From positions 1 through 27,532 of the forward strand of contig CAAAJI010000136.1 of NCBI GenBank assembly GCA_900642245.1: DNA of 27,532 nucleotides, in the 5' to 3' direction. Positions 9,150-19,486 of the stretch are shown here, piece by piece. The notes under the pieces are model-generated. The model did not search any database and had not been told where the DNA came from. It saw nothing but the letters and a program-made list of their open reading frames with translations. The number at the start of each line of letters is the position of its first letter. The stretch's first letter is position 1. The position numbers and the translations under genes were made by a program. Source of the DNA: Fragilaria radians. Its lineage: Eukaryota > Bacillariophyta > Fragilariophyceae > Fragilariales > Fragilariaceae.

Positions 9150-9929
9150 CTATTCTTCGTCTTCTTCTTCCTCATTTTCCATCATCATTACCGTAATGGC
9201 ATTCTGTACACATGACCAAACACGATCCACATCATCTTCCGTGACAATCATTTGAAAGGTTCGTGCTTGAAATTCACGTTCTGTCATTCCCTCCAGGGCA
9301 ACAGGACCATCAAATTCATCATGTTCAATACTCACACAAGGAGCATACTTACAACTTCCCAGGCAGCTTGATTCATCCACTGATAGGTATATACGAGGAT
9401 CAACCATGTTGTCATCAATTTGTATATTGTTGTCGACATCAGGATTGCTTGGATACGATGACCTAGAGGATACCGAACGAACATAAAATGCACTAAAGGT
9501 TGCAATGGGATCCAATCCAAGAGATCGACGCTTCGAGGTACAACTTGCTGCCGAACAAGTTCGTATCGTAAATTTGGATGCAGCATCCCTATAGGCATCA
9601 TCATAAGTCACGTGGTCATCGTCAGAACCCAGGAATGACGAATAAAGACATGTTCTCAAGGAATCTCGATGACATAAAGGGATACATCGTCGTCGTATCG
9701 ATGCAACATATGTGTCCTTGGGTGTCATCAATGGCAGTCTAGGGCTGTTGTTGTTCTGGTTGATGTTGTTATTATTGTTCTTATGGTCGACAACATTCCC
9801 ATAACAAGGTGACGGATGGTTCCGACCAAAGGCGTGAATGAATATGCATGTCTTGTTGAATAAGAATTCAACATTCCATACTAATATTATGTTGATAAAG
9901 AACGACCATAACAACTTACTACAATTCAT
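9150..9929 (-). CDS. plastid-targeted thioredoxin-like [2Fe-2S] ferredoxin-family protein
   Basis: 259 aa from ATG 9929; the frame is open slightly further but only to a GTG. The N-terminus is a signal peptide (LLWSFFINIILVW) followed by IHA|FGR at 31-36, the Phe+1 cleavage motif of diatom complex plastids, then an Asn-rich spacer resembling a transit peptide. The folded part (about 115-245) has four cysteines in the spacing of NuoE-type thioredoxin-like ferredoxins: CSAASC (125, 130) and CLGSC (189, 193), with KYAPCV after. This domain binds one [2Fe-2S] cluster for electron transfer. The segment between the two cysteine pairs holds about 20 extra Ser/Asn/Asp-rich residues. The C-terminus is strongly acidic (ENEEEEDEE). 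The partner and reaction cannot be read from the sequence. It converges with U1-70K. Confidence 0.8.
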   Translation of the reverse strand: MNCSKLLWSFFINIILVWNVEFLFNKTCIFIHAFGRNHPSPCYGNVVDHKNNNNNINQNNNSPRLPLMTPKDTYVASIRRRCIPLCHRDSLRTCLYSSFLGSDDDHVTYDDAYRDAASKFTIRTCSAASCTSKRRSLGLDPIATFSAFYVRSVSSRSSYPSNPDVDNNIQIDDNMVDPRIYLSVDESSCLGSCKYAPCVSIEHDEFDGPVALEGMTEREFQARTFQMIVTEDDVDRVWSCVQNAITVMMMENEEEEDEE

Positions 9930-10889
9930 GAGATACTTCACACCAAAATTTTAATGTTGTTCACCATTTCTTCCTCCTAATATTGTATGACATCATTTCG
10001 TACAATTTACGTTCGCACACGTTGCGAACCGTTAACAGATGTACTAGTAGTACCTTTTACGTCATTACTCCATGACGGAAAGGTAATGCGACGTTACGAC
10101 TATTCCACAACTTATTTTAGTGATCAAGTTGTCAGTCCACCAAGATAATAGAGGTGTGTGCTGACACAAAGAAAATTTAATATTTTGGATATATTCCTGA
10201 GCTTCATTTAAAATTGGAATGTCAAAGAAGTAGAAAAAGCAGTCAAGTTTCTTGGCGAAATTTTCGTTCCGAGAGGAATAGCATTCTAGGTAGTATTCAT
10301 CTTCTCTAATACTTTCGGACAAAATGGGCAGATTACGTTGAAGTCTTGAGATGCTATGGGGACAAGTTTGAGGACTAGGTTGAATAATTCTGGAGTTGAG
10401 CTGTAGTAAGAGTGAAATACCCTCTTGCTTGTTTTTTTCCAGCAAGAAGAAGGTAGATGTATCATTGAATACATTATTTTAAATCAGTAAACAAAGGCTG
10501 CTAAAATTTAAACTTCATGCTCAATAACTTTATGTGGTTGAGGGGAAGGTTACATTCACATTTGGTGAAGAAAAAGGCAAAAGACACATACAATTTTATC
10601 CCATATGAGTGAAACATATCCGGGTAATCGGATGGATATATTGCATTTGGAAGACAAAATGGAGATGGAAGACACTTGGAACCTAAGTTAATAGAGGAAA
10701 ATAGCATTTAGAATGTATTAATGAACATTAGTTTATCTTAGCAATAGGACTGGAGACTTTGTGGCTCAAAATAGAAATGACCTCACTTTCCGCCAGCTTA
10801 TTTCATGTATCCAAGTTCTCAAAGTCCTGGAAAATTCGCATTTTACCAGATTTTTATGCTTCTGTTAATGACATAACATCTGCTAGTGA
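9930..10889. other. intergenic, no supported gene
   Basis: About 960 bp. It includes the promoter of the plastid ferredoxin-like gene. A minus-strand frame of 126 codons (10065-10445) lacks an ATG start and is not convincing. Nothing else recognised. Confidence 0.4.
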
Positions 10890-11672
10890 AACAATTGGTT
10901 TTATCCTGAATATCAATTGGTTCAACGTTTCTACATGGGAACTAAAATACTTCACTTAAGCGGATACGATGCTGGACTTTTGAGGATCAACGATGATTCT
11001 TTGTCATATGCACTTTCTTTCCACGAGGAAGACATTGCTGAAGTATTCAATTTGGGCGGTAATGAAAATTTAATCTGATATAGTATATTCACTAACTCAG
11101 GGCATTCATGAACAAAATGTATGATAATTTATTTTGGATCAATTTTGAGTGCAGATCAAACATTGATACACATTGGAAAGACTCAACAACAGCTAGGAAT
11201 TATTGATGCCTTTCGTGATGACATGGTGTTTGTCAATCAACTATAACGCAATCCACATTTGTTTGCTCACCAAGACTTTTCTAGAAGTATTCACATAAAA
11301 AGGCAAATTCTTATACACAATCGAGAAGTCTTCCCATTTGACTTGAGGTGAAGCCAAAATGAACCTTTACTTGATAAATATGTTTATGCCAACTCCCAAT
11401 GGTAAACCTCAACCTCAATTTTCAATCATACCAATCCCACATGATGGATGGACAAGGTGGATAGATAACTCCACAATCATTGTTCTCGCTCATGTCAAAA
11501 AGCTTGATTAATTGGAAGGTGCAGAGTGGTAAAAAGCATTGAGTACAAGTATGTATAGTTACGCTTGGCAAAAAATATGAGGACCTTACAAGCCATACTT
11601 GGTGATGATGAGTGTCATTTCCATGTTGAAATTCGTATTTTACTTAGTTCTATACAGCATTTGGAGGGCTGA
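10890..11672 (+). pseudogene. decayed protein-coding gene, unknown family
   Basis: The plus strand reads as protein from 10890. An ATG at 10935 starts MGTKILHLSGYDAGLLRIND, and the exon ends at a GGTAATG donor (11059). A TTTTGAGTGCAG acceptor (exon from 11155) joins in frame to DQTLIHIGKTQQQLGIIDAF and reaches TAA at 11244. Protein-like sequence goes on after the stop in the same frame (RNPHLFAHQDFSRSIHIKRQ, stop, SQNEPLLDKYVYANSQW, stop). It then shifts frame at about 11416 (PHDGWTRWIDNSTIIVLAHV, two stops) and returns to the first frame from 11577 (RTLQAILGDDECHFHVEIRI), ending at 11672. Several stops and two frame changes mark a dead gene. The first 71 codons could still encode a small product. 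I recognise no domain. Confidence 0.45.
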
Positions 11673-12385
11673 CTGGGATCTGACAAGATGACATTCAAAG
11701 GCTTGCAATAACCAATGCAAGAATCCAAACTAATTTTGTCCTGGCAAACAATTACTAGAATACCATGCAATTTACCTTTCTTAAATATCCTCCTTGAATC
11801 TAGGTAACAATTTCCCTTTTTGGTTGTGATAAAATTAATTATTGTTACGTTTGCATGTTTCAAACGCCGAATCCAGTTCTTAGGGCACAAAAAGTAATAG
11901 CATTAGTTAAGCCAATTTCAATCAATTTATTATGTTTCGTGCAGATTTAAAAACGTATTCAGAATATTATACTGAAAGGAATTTATTTACCAAAGGTCAG
12001 TCCTTCAATCTCTCCGTTATTTTCCTTACGCTTAATTTTGCTTTGAACTGCTCATGTGCTTCAAACTATATTTTTCCTAATTTCCAATTGAATCAGAAGT
12101 GAATGTAGTACATCTCCCAAATAGTGTTACTAGTTGCATTCCTACAAAATCTTGGTGTATGTGCATGGTCTCTATCATAATAATTGTGATTGCTGTTGGG
12201 ATATAAAGTGAAGTCAAATTCATAGTTATGGAGAGGTTCTCAATAGAATCAATTCAGATACTTTAGTAATACCACGTGCAACTTTACTTATTGTATGAAT
12301 GAATTTGTGAAATTTCAATTAGATCATCAATGTTCCATTTCCCTTGTGTCTGATGAAGAGGATTTGTGAAATTTCCAATTTTTTT
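11673..12385. other. intergenic, nothing recognised
   Basis: About 700 bp, AT-rich, including the 3' side of the large ATPase gene. A 14-bp direct repeat (ATTTGTGAAATTTC) occurs at about 12303 and 12362. No gene is supported. Confidence 0.4.
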
Positions 12386-15300
12386 TCATATTGTAATATT
12401 TCGATTTCGCAATGCTTTCCTCAATACTGATCGGCGTGTAGTTTGTTGACTTTGTCGTAGTTCTTCCATATAATCGACCTTCGCATTTGCGTTCCAGTTT
12501 CGATAAACATTGATAGCCTGATTCAAGTGATCTACAGACTTTGCGACCTCTCCCTTTCGTGAAAGCGCTCTAGACATGCGTTCAAGTGCAAGCGCTTCAT
12601 AATGAAGATTCTGATCGCTTCTCGCTAATTGTGTAGCCATCATAAACACGGGGGCAAATAGTTCAGATGACTTCCCGCAATAGGCAAGGTATTCTGCTTC
12701 CAATAACTTTATTACCGGCTTTGCATTTGGACTATCTGCGACCTTTCTTAATTTATCAATCACTTTTCGACGCGCAAGTCGTACGAACTTTCGCTTACCA
12801 GTTTCACTTGCCAGCTGGAAGAATATCAATCCACAATACAACTGAGTAAAGTAGAAATCTAGACATTTATCCCGCGAGACATCCTCATTGACAATCCGAA
12901 TTGCATATTCATAGGCTTTTGAGGCATTCCCGAAATGAAATAACAAAAAGGCTTTGAAACTGTATAGTCTTACCCTCATCCATGAGTCATTGGAGGCAAA
13001 ATTGAAAGCTGATTCTTCGTTCATGACTAGACTTGTCAATTCGTCTGAATTATCGGTGAGATTCATTAAATTCATAGCGGTTGTCAGAACAATTTTGTAA
13101 ACATTGCAGCAGCTACTATCTCCAGTGAAATCTGCAAATTGTTCGTCCCATGTTGTTATCTCGTCAACTAAATCAGGAAGACTTGCACCACTTACAAAAG
13201 CCGCAAAAGCATAAAATCCTGCGACTTGTAAACACTCTCTAGCATCACCACACGTTATGCCATGGAACATCGCATCATGCAAGGAAGACATAAACATGTT
13301 CACCCTTTGCGTTAGATGCAAGCAATAGCACTGAGATATAGTTAATGTACGACAGTAGCCTTGACTGAATAGCCAGGAATTTTGAAGGTTCATCGCTAAG
13401 GTTGCGAACCTAATCCCAAGATTGATATTGCTATTTCGTACATGAAGCAAGCCATATGTCGCTACGGCGGATGCAGTCAAGAAAGAATAGCCAAATTGAA
13501 GCGACATGTCAAGGCATCGCAAGGAGCTATACACAAAGATATCGTACTGATCATCGATGATTGCATAGATTTGTAGCAAATCGTGGATTTCGATCAGCGT
13601 ATTAAAGTAGTCATCTTGCATTTTAGGAAGTTTCAAAAAGTCATTGTCTTGAAGACTACTCACTGCTTTCTTAGTCTTTGAGAACATACTCGAAATTTGA
13701 ATTCGCTTGGAATTCTTTGGGAAAGATTTATCGTGCTCCTTAAGAGTTTCAAAACATCTTTGAATTACCTCACGAACTTCACATCTGGTAACAGATATTT
13801 CAATCAATAACTTTTGAGCCATAAGTTTATGAAGATTTTGGTTGGCATGCATAACAATCTCCCCTATCAATGTAATTGCAGCAGCAAAGTCACCAAGGCA
13901 AAGCCTCGATTCTGCAAGTAAAATGGATAGACTGAAGACTAAATCATAATTCAGTTGCCAAGGTAATGGATTTTTGAGCAAAATCAGTCCATATTGTGCG
14001 TACATCGCAGAGAAACGGAATGCTGATCGCTTCTTGGCCATAGCACCCGCAGTCAAATGAATTTCAGCAACTTTTACAATGTCACTCTCTTTGATGTCTG
14101 ATAGCCCTAAGTGGAAGCAATCAGCAGCAGCAAATAACACTTCTTCTGAGTATTGGTCGACAAGAGAGTACAAGAACCAACCAAGACGACCATATATTTC
14201 CTTGCGTAAGTTTGTGAAGGAAGGCGATTCCAGCAATCGTTGTTGAATTTGACTGTAAAGGAATCTTGAGAAGCCTGAATCATCTTTTTCTAGAAAATTA
14301 TCATAAATGGATGATGTCAAAACGGAGTTGAGTCTCGGCCTAGTCCATTTTGTTTCATCCTCGATATCAGTTTTCCATTGAAGCAAGAAATCTATCAAGA
14401 TGCCATGTCGAAATGTGCTTCCCATCATAGCTCCCGTGACTAAGAAATCTTGCAATTCCTGAGGAAGGCGACATAGCATTTGGTCTAGAAGCGATTCGAC
14501 ATTATCGACTTTTTCAACTTCATTTTGAATTTCATCAGAATCCCACATCCAAGACCTATCTTGATCACGGTAAAGCTTTCCAGATTCTATCAAGCTCTTT
14601 AGCAGCATGGTAAGGAAAAATGGGTTACCATTAGTTCTGTAGTGCAATATGTGACTTAACATCAATGTCTTTGAAGGTGGTAACTGTAGCAAACATGCCA
14701 CCATTTCTGTAAACGAAGTATGGTTTAAATCCTGAAGCTCAATAAAAGATTGGCTGACGTGAGGATGCTCTGACTCAAAGCTCAGGGCTTCTTCCACTAC
14801 CAAGGTTGAAGGCTCATTTTTGCGATATGAGAGTAGCAATAACATATTGGTCGATTCCACATCAGATGCTAGTGACCTTACCACCACCAACGATTCAGAA
14901 TCCGCCCATTGAATGTCATCGAACCAAATAACTAAAGTTACGAAGGAAAAGGCTTTAATTATCAATTTGAATTCATTTTTTAGTCGTTGAAAATCCTGTA
15001 GCACATTGGATCTGTAGGAGTGAACATGCTCGTCACCTAAAACCAATGCTAAGTTTGCCACAAAAGAAGAAAGCATGACGCACTCTTTATCAAAGGTTTG
15101 TTTCAGTCTTCTCCTAAGAGATGAAAAGGATGATTTATTCTGCATCGCAATACTACATAAGTCAGAAATTACTGTAAATAAAGTGGAAAAAGGTGCAGTG
15201 CCCACAAATTGATCAAATTTGACCCGAACGAAAACGTTTCCATCCTCTGTGACAGGACCACGAAGTGTATCAAGTAAACTCGTCTTTCCTGTTCCTGAAG

Positions 15301-15535
15301 ATCCACAGACGAGAACAACTCGAGAACAAGCATGCTGAACGCGTTTGTAGATATCGTTAAGCATTTTGACCGTTGGCGCTCTCCCGAATTGCATGGATGT
15401 AAGTTCCTCTTGAGAAATTTCCGTTTCATCACCCACAGAACCAATTTCCGTCAATGTATTTCCAGAAAGCGAGCTGATAGCAGAGCTCATTGTCGTGCCA
15501 CTGATGGAGTGAATATCATGGTATGTATATCGCAT
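12386..15535 (-). CDS. large STAND-type (AAA_16) ATPase with helical-repeat C-terminus
   Basis: 1049 aa in one exon; the ATG at 15535 has an in-frame TGA six codons upstream (Met16 is an alternative start). Residues about 51-330 form an AAA_16/STAND NTPase: GRAPTVKML entry helix, Walker A GSSGTGKTS (78-86), and Walker B LVIWFDDIQWAD (201-212), whose WFDDIQWAD form is typical of this class. A winged-helix-like part follows (LPQELQDFLVTGAMMGSTF). The rest, about 480-1030, is all-helical with TPR-like periodicity, as in bacterial and algal 'predicted ATPase' signalling proteins. Such proteins act as nucleotide-gated switches in signalling. No N-terminal kinase and no C-terminal cyclase or histidine-kinase domain, often fused to this module, is present, so the effector is unknown. 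A basic tail (RRSVLRKALRNRN) ends it. Confidence 0.85.
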   Translation of the reverse strand: MRYTYHDIHSISGTTMSSAISSLSGNTLTEIGSVGDETEISQEELTSMQFGRAPTVKMLNDIYKRVQHACSRVVLVCGSSGTGKTSLLDTLRGPVTEDGNVFVRVKFDQFVGTAPFSTLFTVISDLCSIAMQNKSSFSSLRRRLKQTFDKECVMLSSFVANLALVLGDEHVHSYRSNVLQDFQRLKNEFKLIIKAFSFVTLVIWFDDIQWADSESLVVVRSLASDVESTNMLLLLSYRKNEPSTLVVEEALSFESEHPHVSQSFIELQDLNHTSFTEMVACLLQLPPSKTLMLSHILHYRTNGNPFFLTMLLKSLIESGKLYRDQDRSWMWDSDEIQNEVEKVDNVESLLDQMLCRLPQELQDFLVTGAMMGSTFRHGILIDFLLQWKTDIEDETKWTRPRLNSVLTSSIYDNFLEKDDSGFSRFLYSQIQQRLLESPSFTNLRKEIYGRLGWFLYSLVDQYSEEVLFAAADCFHLGLSDIKESDIVKVAEIHLTAGAMAKKRSAFRFSAMYAQYGLILLKNPLPWQLNYDLVFSLSILLAESRLCLGDFAAAITLIGEIVMHANQNLHKLMAQKLLIEISVTRCEVREVIQRCFETLKEHDKSFPKNSKRIQISSMFSKTKKAVSSLQDNDFLKLPKMQDDYFNTLIEIHDLLQIYAIIDDQYDIFVYSSLRCLDMSLQFGYSFLTASAVATYGLLHVRNSNINLGIRFATLAMNLQNSWLFSQGYCRTLTISQCYCLHLTQRVNMFMSSLHDAMFHGITCGDARECLQVAGFYAFAAFVSGASLPDLVDEITTWDEQFADFTGDSSCCNVYKIVLTTAMNLMNLTDNSDELTSLVMNEESAFNFASNDSWMRVRLYSFKAFLLFHFGNASKAYEYAIRIVNEDVSRDKCLDFYFTQLYCGLIFFQLASETGKRKFVRLARRKVIDKLRKVADSPNAKPVIKLLEAEYLAYCGKSSELFAPVFMMATQLARSDQNLHYEALALERMSRALSRKGEVAKSVDHLNQAINVYRNWNANAKVDYMEELRQSQQTTRRSVLRKALRNRNITI

Positions 15536-15840
15536 AGCTCGTGCTGATTCTCAATTAGGCATTAATCGAATGCCAAATGAAGAGTATTTGTCAGCGTTTG
15601 TTAATGACCGAAAAACAAACATTTCAATCCCAATTCAAGGCACGTTTACAGTGTACGCTTAAATGTTAAACGGTAGTCCCAATGAGAGTTTCGAATAATA
15701 TAAATTAAAAATTGAGGTTAAATCGTCGGTATATTCAGGCCTACTGGATGGAAGCATTATGAAATTCGAATGTCCATTCTAAATTTCACATCAAAATGAC
15801 GTTTCACATTAAGACATCAGAATCCGATGACTATCGTCGT
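15536..15840. other. 5' flank of the ATPase gene
   Basis: About 300 bp between the ATPase start codon and the transposon end. AT-rich; no distinct motif. Confidence 0.45.
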
Positions 15841-17657
15841 CCCCCCGAATATGAATATAGCAGAATTGTGTCATATTTAAGTTTTATGAAAAAAGCAGAA
15901 ATTGAAAACATCAAGACTTTTGTTTGAATATAACACCTTTTTTATATACCACAATTGTGTTGTATTTGAATATAAGACTACCTTAGTTATCCAGCATTGT
16001 AATTGCATAGATGTCACCGGATTTGGCAAAAACAACATTAATTGTGGGATCTTCAACTGCATATGTACAAACAGATTGCTAATAACTTCAATACTACAGT
16101 TGTGCAAGGAATAGGCTGACTGAATCTCCAATTCACTACCACTGCAATCCTCATTAAGCAATGAATCAAAATATGCAGAATCAGTAATATCTAGAATATT
16201 CGCATCTTGTTTCATGTATGCAACAAGTTGATCTCGATACTGCTTCCAACTATTGCTGCTGCCATTCAACTTTTGATTCAAACAGATTTGAAGATTCATG
16301 TTCAGGGAGATACCATTCAGGAGCTTCTAATTCAAAACCACTGCTCAAACGTTCTCCATAGAGTGCATCCCAAGATTCTTTGCAATATGTAGCTTCAAAG
16401 AGTGCTTTTAGAGGCGGATGTAGTTTGTCCAGTTCAAAGTCACATTTTGGAACCAATCCTGTTATTATTGTATGTAAATTTTGAATTCACTCCTGTGTCA
16501 TTGTCTTAATCCAATCCAGTGTCCAGTTGCTAACTACTATCTATTATTTTACTTTTGGATTTCCAGCATTGGTTTGCAGGCATGTATCCTCCAAGGCTTA
16601 GGCAATGTAACCGTCATGATAAGTTCGATAGAATGCTTGGTAGCTGCGGTTTATGGTAACATCTAATGGTTGCAAAATGTTTGTCATATTCGGTGGCACA
16701 TTGGCAACAAACACATTATGTTTTTCAAGAATCTTTGATTTTGCAAGGTTGAGATGCACACCATATGAATCTATATTACATAGAGAACTGGATCAGGATA
16801 AAAAGCTGTTTCTTGTCGACTTAGGACAACGTTTTTTGTAAAATCAAGCAGTTGTCATTCCATATTCCAGGCTTATTCACATCAACAAGAATATCAATGG
16901 GGACTGCTGGCTTATTTTTTAACCCACAGAAAAGAATATGTGGACGTAGCATAACACCATCAGCAGTAATAGCAAATGTGACCGTAAAACGCTTGTGGGA
17001 AGTGCCCCCTTTACGCATCAACACTTCACGACTTCCCTTAGTTGTTATTGTTGATTTTGGCTCAGTTTCGAAATATCTAGGTACTTGGTCCGTATGAGTG
17101 ATGTCCTTAATTTGAATACCTTTTTTCTAATAAAATTATGAATTTCTTGAATGAATCGACGACAAATATCATCTGTATTTTCTGGTAGTGATCGACATGA
17201 GGTTGTCTTCTAGAAACAAGGTACTTTCTATTTTTAAAATTATAGAGCGATCCCGTGGAGGCTTTAAATTCCTCCCCTGCCTGCATTTCAGGGTGGAGCT
17301 AAGTAAACAAATTCAGTGCTTTTTGTTCAATAAAGTGATCTTCAACACCAAAACCCTTTGCCTTTTTTCTAATATCCAACTATGCCTTTGTTCTTCGAAT
17401 TCTGTATACTTTGCAGGACGCCCACCACCATTCAAACGTCGTGACTGCCAAATTTTGTTTTCAAAGAGTAATTCCTTCTCTTTGATGCCATCTCCGTCAA
17501 TACGATGCAAAAAATTAAGAGACAGTAACTGCGCAATCCTGACCAATCAAAAAGTTGCTGCTCATACCCCCGAATAGAACACAATTGTGCTGTTTTCAAA
17601 TAGAACACAAGGGTTGTGTTCTATTCAACCATAGCACAATTCTAATATATTCGGGGG
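15841..17657 (-). mobile_element. degenerate pogo-like (DDE_1) DNA transposon
   Basis: The ends are inverted: CCCCCGAATAT at 15842-15852 and its complement at 17647-17657, each followed inward by AGAATTGTG. Between them the minus strand holds pieces of one transposase in correct order but broken by stops and frameshifts. At about 17400-17470 is a helix-turn-helix piece (NGGGRPAKYTEFEEQ, then HSWI). At about 17240-17280 is EFKASTGSLYNFKNR. At about 16960-17060 is TTKGSREV..RKGGTSHKRF followed by TVTFAITADG and LRPHILFCG, which is the DDE_1 core strand region. Then come a Pro/Thr-rich 'NVPPNMTNILQPLD'-like segment at about 16640-16720 and a C-terminal part at 16250-16456 (CDFELDKLHPPLKALFEA). 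It cannot encode an active enzyme. No TA or other clear target duplication is visible: flanks are CGTCGTC and AAGAGG. Confidence 0.8.
17567..17657. repeat. 91-bp hairpin at the transposon right end (MITE-like)
   Basis: The 44-bp arms pair almost throughout: both start CCCCCGAATA, share AATTGTGCT, and end AATAGAACACAA around a GGG centre. Only a 6-bp block and a few bases differ. The outer arm is the transposon's right terminus; the inner arm is a second copy of the terminus facing it. It could be a nested short non-autonomous copy or a rearranged end. Confidence 0.75.
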
Positions 17658-18470
17658 AAGAGGATAGTAGCAATTATGTGATTCAGAATATATTCAGTAA
17701 AGTGAAGAAAACAATAAAAGTGGAGAATTTGACTTGCAAAGGATGCTCACCTACATGCTCCGTGTTCACATTCTTGCTTATAATGTCAGCATCATTGTCT
17801 TATAATATAAGCATCAATGTTAACCATCGTGAAAAGTGCAACTCCTTGTTGAATTGTTAAATCAATGGGCGACAATGTCAAACGTATGAGTAAAACAGAT
17901 TACACTTTATGATTGTGTCAGCATTCAAAACAGTGGCCAAACAGGATGCTTTCCAGAGAGGGATACTGAAATCAGGATGGATAGATAGCACCCTAAATGG
18001 AGAGAAGAAGTAGATTGATTTGCTTTTTTGTTTTGTAGGGAAGAGTCAGTACAAGAAAAGAAGTCGCAGAGCCAAGTTGACTTCCACTTCAAATCGCTAA
18101 CTGCATGATCGCATACAAAGGCCGAAACAATTGTTTTGGAAATGTATACTGAATCAGGAATGACAGCTAGTAAAGGAATACCCAGGTAATCTCTATGGCA
18201 AATCTCAGCCCAGTATTAACTAGAGAGGGATGTAAGGAATCCTTAGGTGCTAACATTCTCCATCATTTATATCTTGAAAAAAGTGTTTTACAAATAGGAC
18301 TGAAATAATCAATTTGAGAAGTATCTTGAAGTTCCACATTTTGCCTTTCTCAACCTAGAGCATGTATATCTGAATCAGGATACTTTGAAAGTGTCTGTTT
18401 TTTATGCTCATCATTACCACATCAACCTTTTAGCAATATAACTTTTTTGTTGTTCATAAATCAGGTCATC
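17658..18470. other. intergenic, nothing recognised
   Basis: About 800 bp between the transposon end and the PITH gene promoter. It holds only chance-length frames and no recognisable motif. Confidence 0.4.
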
Positions 18471-18483
18471 TTTTGGCGGGAAA
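18471..18483 (+). promoter_or_regulatory. E2F-like site upstream of the PITH gene
   Basis: TTTTGGCGGGAAA matches the classic E2F/DP consensus (TTTSSCGC class, TTTGGCGGGAAA form). It lies 90 bp before the PITH start codon. A GC core in this AT-rich spacer is unlikely by chance, but binding is inferred. Confidence 0.45.
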
Positions 18484-18572
18484 GCGAATCGTAAACATTT
18501 TATAGTTCGAGTTAATGACGATATTTTCATGGAAGCCCCAAGTATTTGTTCACGTTGGTGGTCAGCCAAAGC

Positions 18573-19246
18573 ATGCAAAGTTTGTTTTCGTCTGGCGCTT
18601 CTTCGGTCCCAACCGCAGATACAACAAGCGAAGCTGGAAAATGGATAGATTTGAAAGGGAATATTGAAATTTCAGGGTGCTATGCTCGAAATGAAGCCTC
18701 TAATTTTCCCATGACAAACCTTTTCATTGGTGACTCCACCCTGGGCTGTAAGAGCGACGCGGACGAACAATTGATTCTTCATATTTCCTTTCAAGAATTC
18801 GTCAAAGTACGTATCTTAAAGTAATTGTGTTTCCAAGATATCGATCTCGACAATTGTAACAATTTGTCTTTTTTCCGGTTTTTCTCACTCTTATTCTTTT
18901 TTTTCAGGTGCATTCAATCAAATTTATTGAATTCAATCAGGGTATTAACCCAGAAGAAAATCCTTCTAAGATTCATATCTACATAAATAGAGAAAATTTA
19001 GGTTTCGAAGACTGTGATGATGTTAATCCAGAGCAAACATTAGAATTAACGGCGGCAGATTTGAAAGAGGGTGCAGATCCATTACCCTTAAAGTATGTAA
19101 AGTTTCAACGAGTCAAAAGTTTAACTTTGTTTATCGAAGATAATGCGGGAGGAGATATCACATCATTGGGAGGGATCAAATTATTCGGCAGGACTGTCGA
19201 AACAACGAATATGAAAGAATTCAAAAAACAACAAGAGCATGGTTGA
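18573..19246 (+). CDS. PITH-domain protein
   Basis: Exons 18573-18806 and 18908-19246 are separated by a 101-bp intron (donor GTACGT, acceptor T-run plus CAG). The join K|V is in phase 0 and gives 190 aa. The start ATG 18573 (MQSLFSSGAS) is the first in frame; the frame upstream has only TTG. The PITH fold shows in order: IDLKGNIEISGCYARNE, a DSTLGCKSDADEQLILHISF segment, HSIKFIEF, KIHIYINRENLGFEDCDD, QTLELTAADLKE, PLKYVKFQRVKSLTLFIEDN, and a GR.VETTNM.EFKK end. PITH domains occur in TXNL1, which binds the 26S proteasome, and in PITHD1. No thioredoxin domain is present, so this is the PITHD1-like form. An E2F-like site lies 90 bp upstream. Confidence 0.92.
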
Positions 19247-19486
19247 AAATATAAATACTGGCATGTGTAGACGTCCTCCGACGACCTACAAAGCGAAATC
19301 AACAAACTTTGATACATTCCTTATTTTTCCAAAATGTAGCAAACTTTTTGATTTTGTTTTGTATTCGTTGTGAGCTCTAATTCATCTAAGGATTTCGATG
19401 TTACTAAAGAGATCGTGGTCTGGATTCCTGTGCTTCATTCAATACATGTATCTTTGATTTTTACATCAATCCATTTTTTATAACGT

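Noticed and set aside
10065..10445. 126-codon minus-strand frame
   Set aside because: It begins at TTG and has no ATG until its last residues; no domain or splice support.
11615..11890. 91-codon minus-strand frame
   Set aside because: It overlaps the 3' end of the plus-strand pseudogene, shows no domain and looks like a chance frame.
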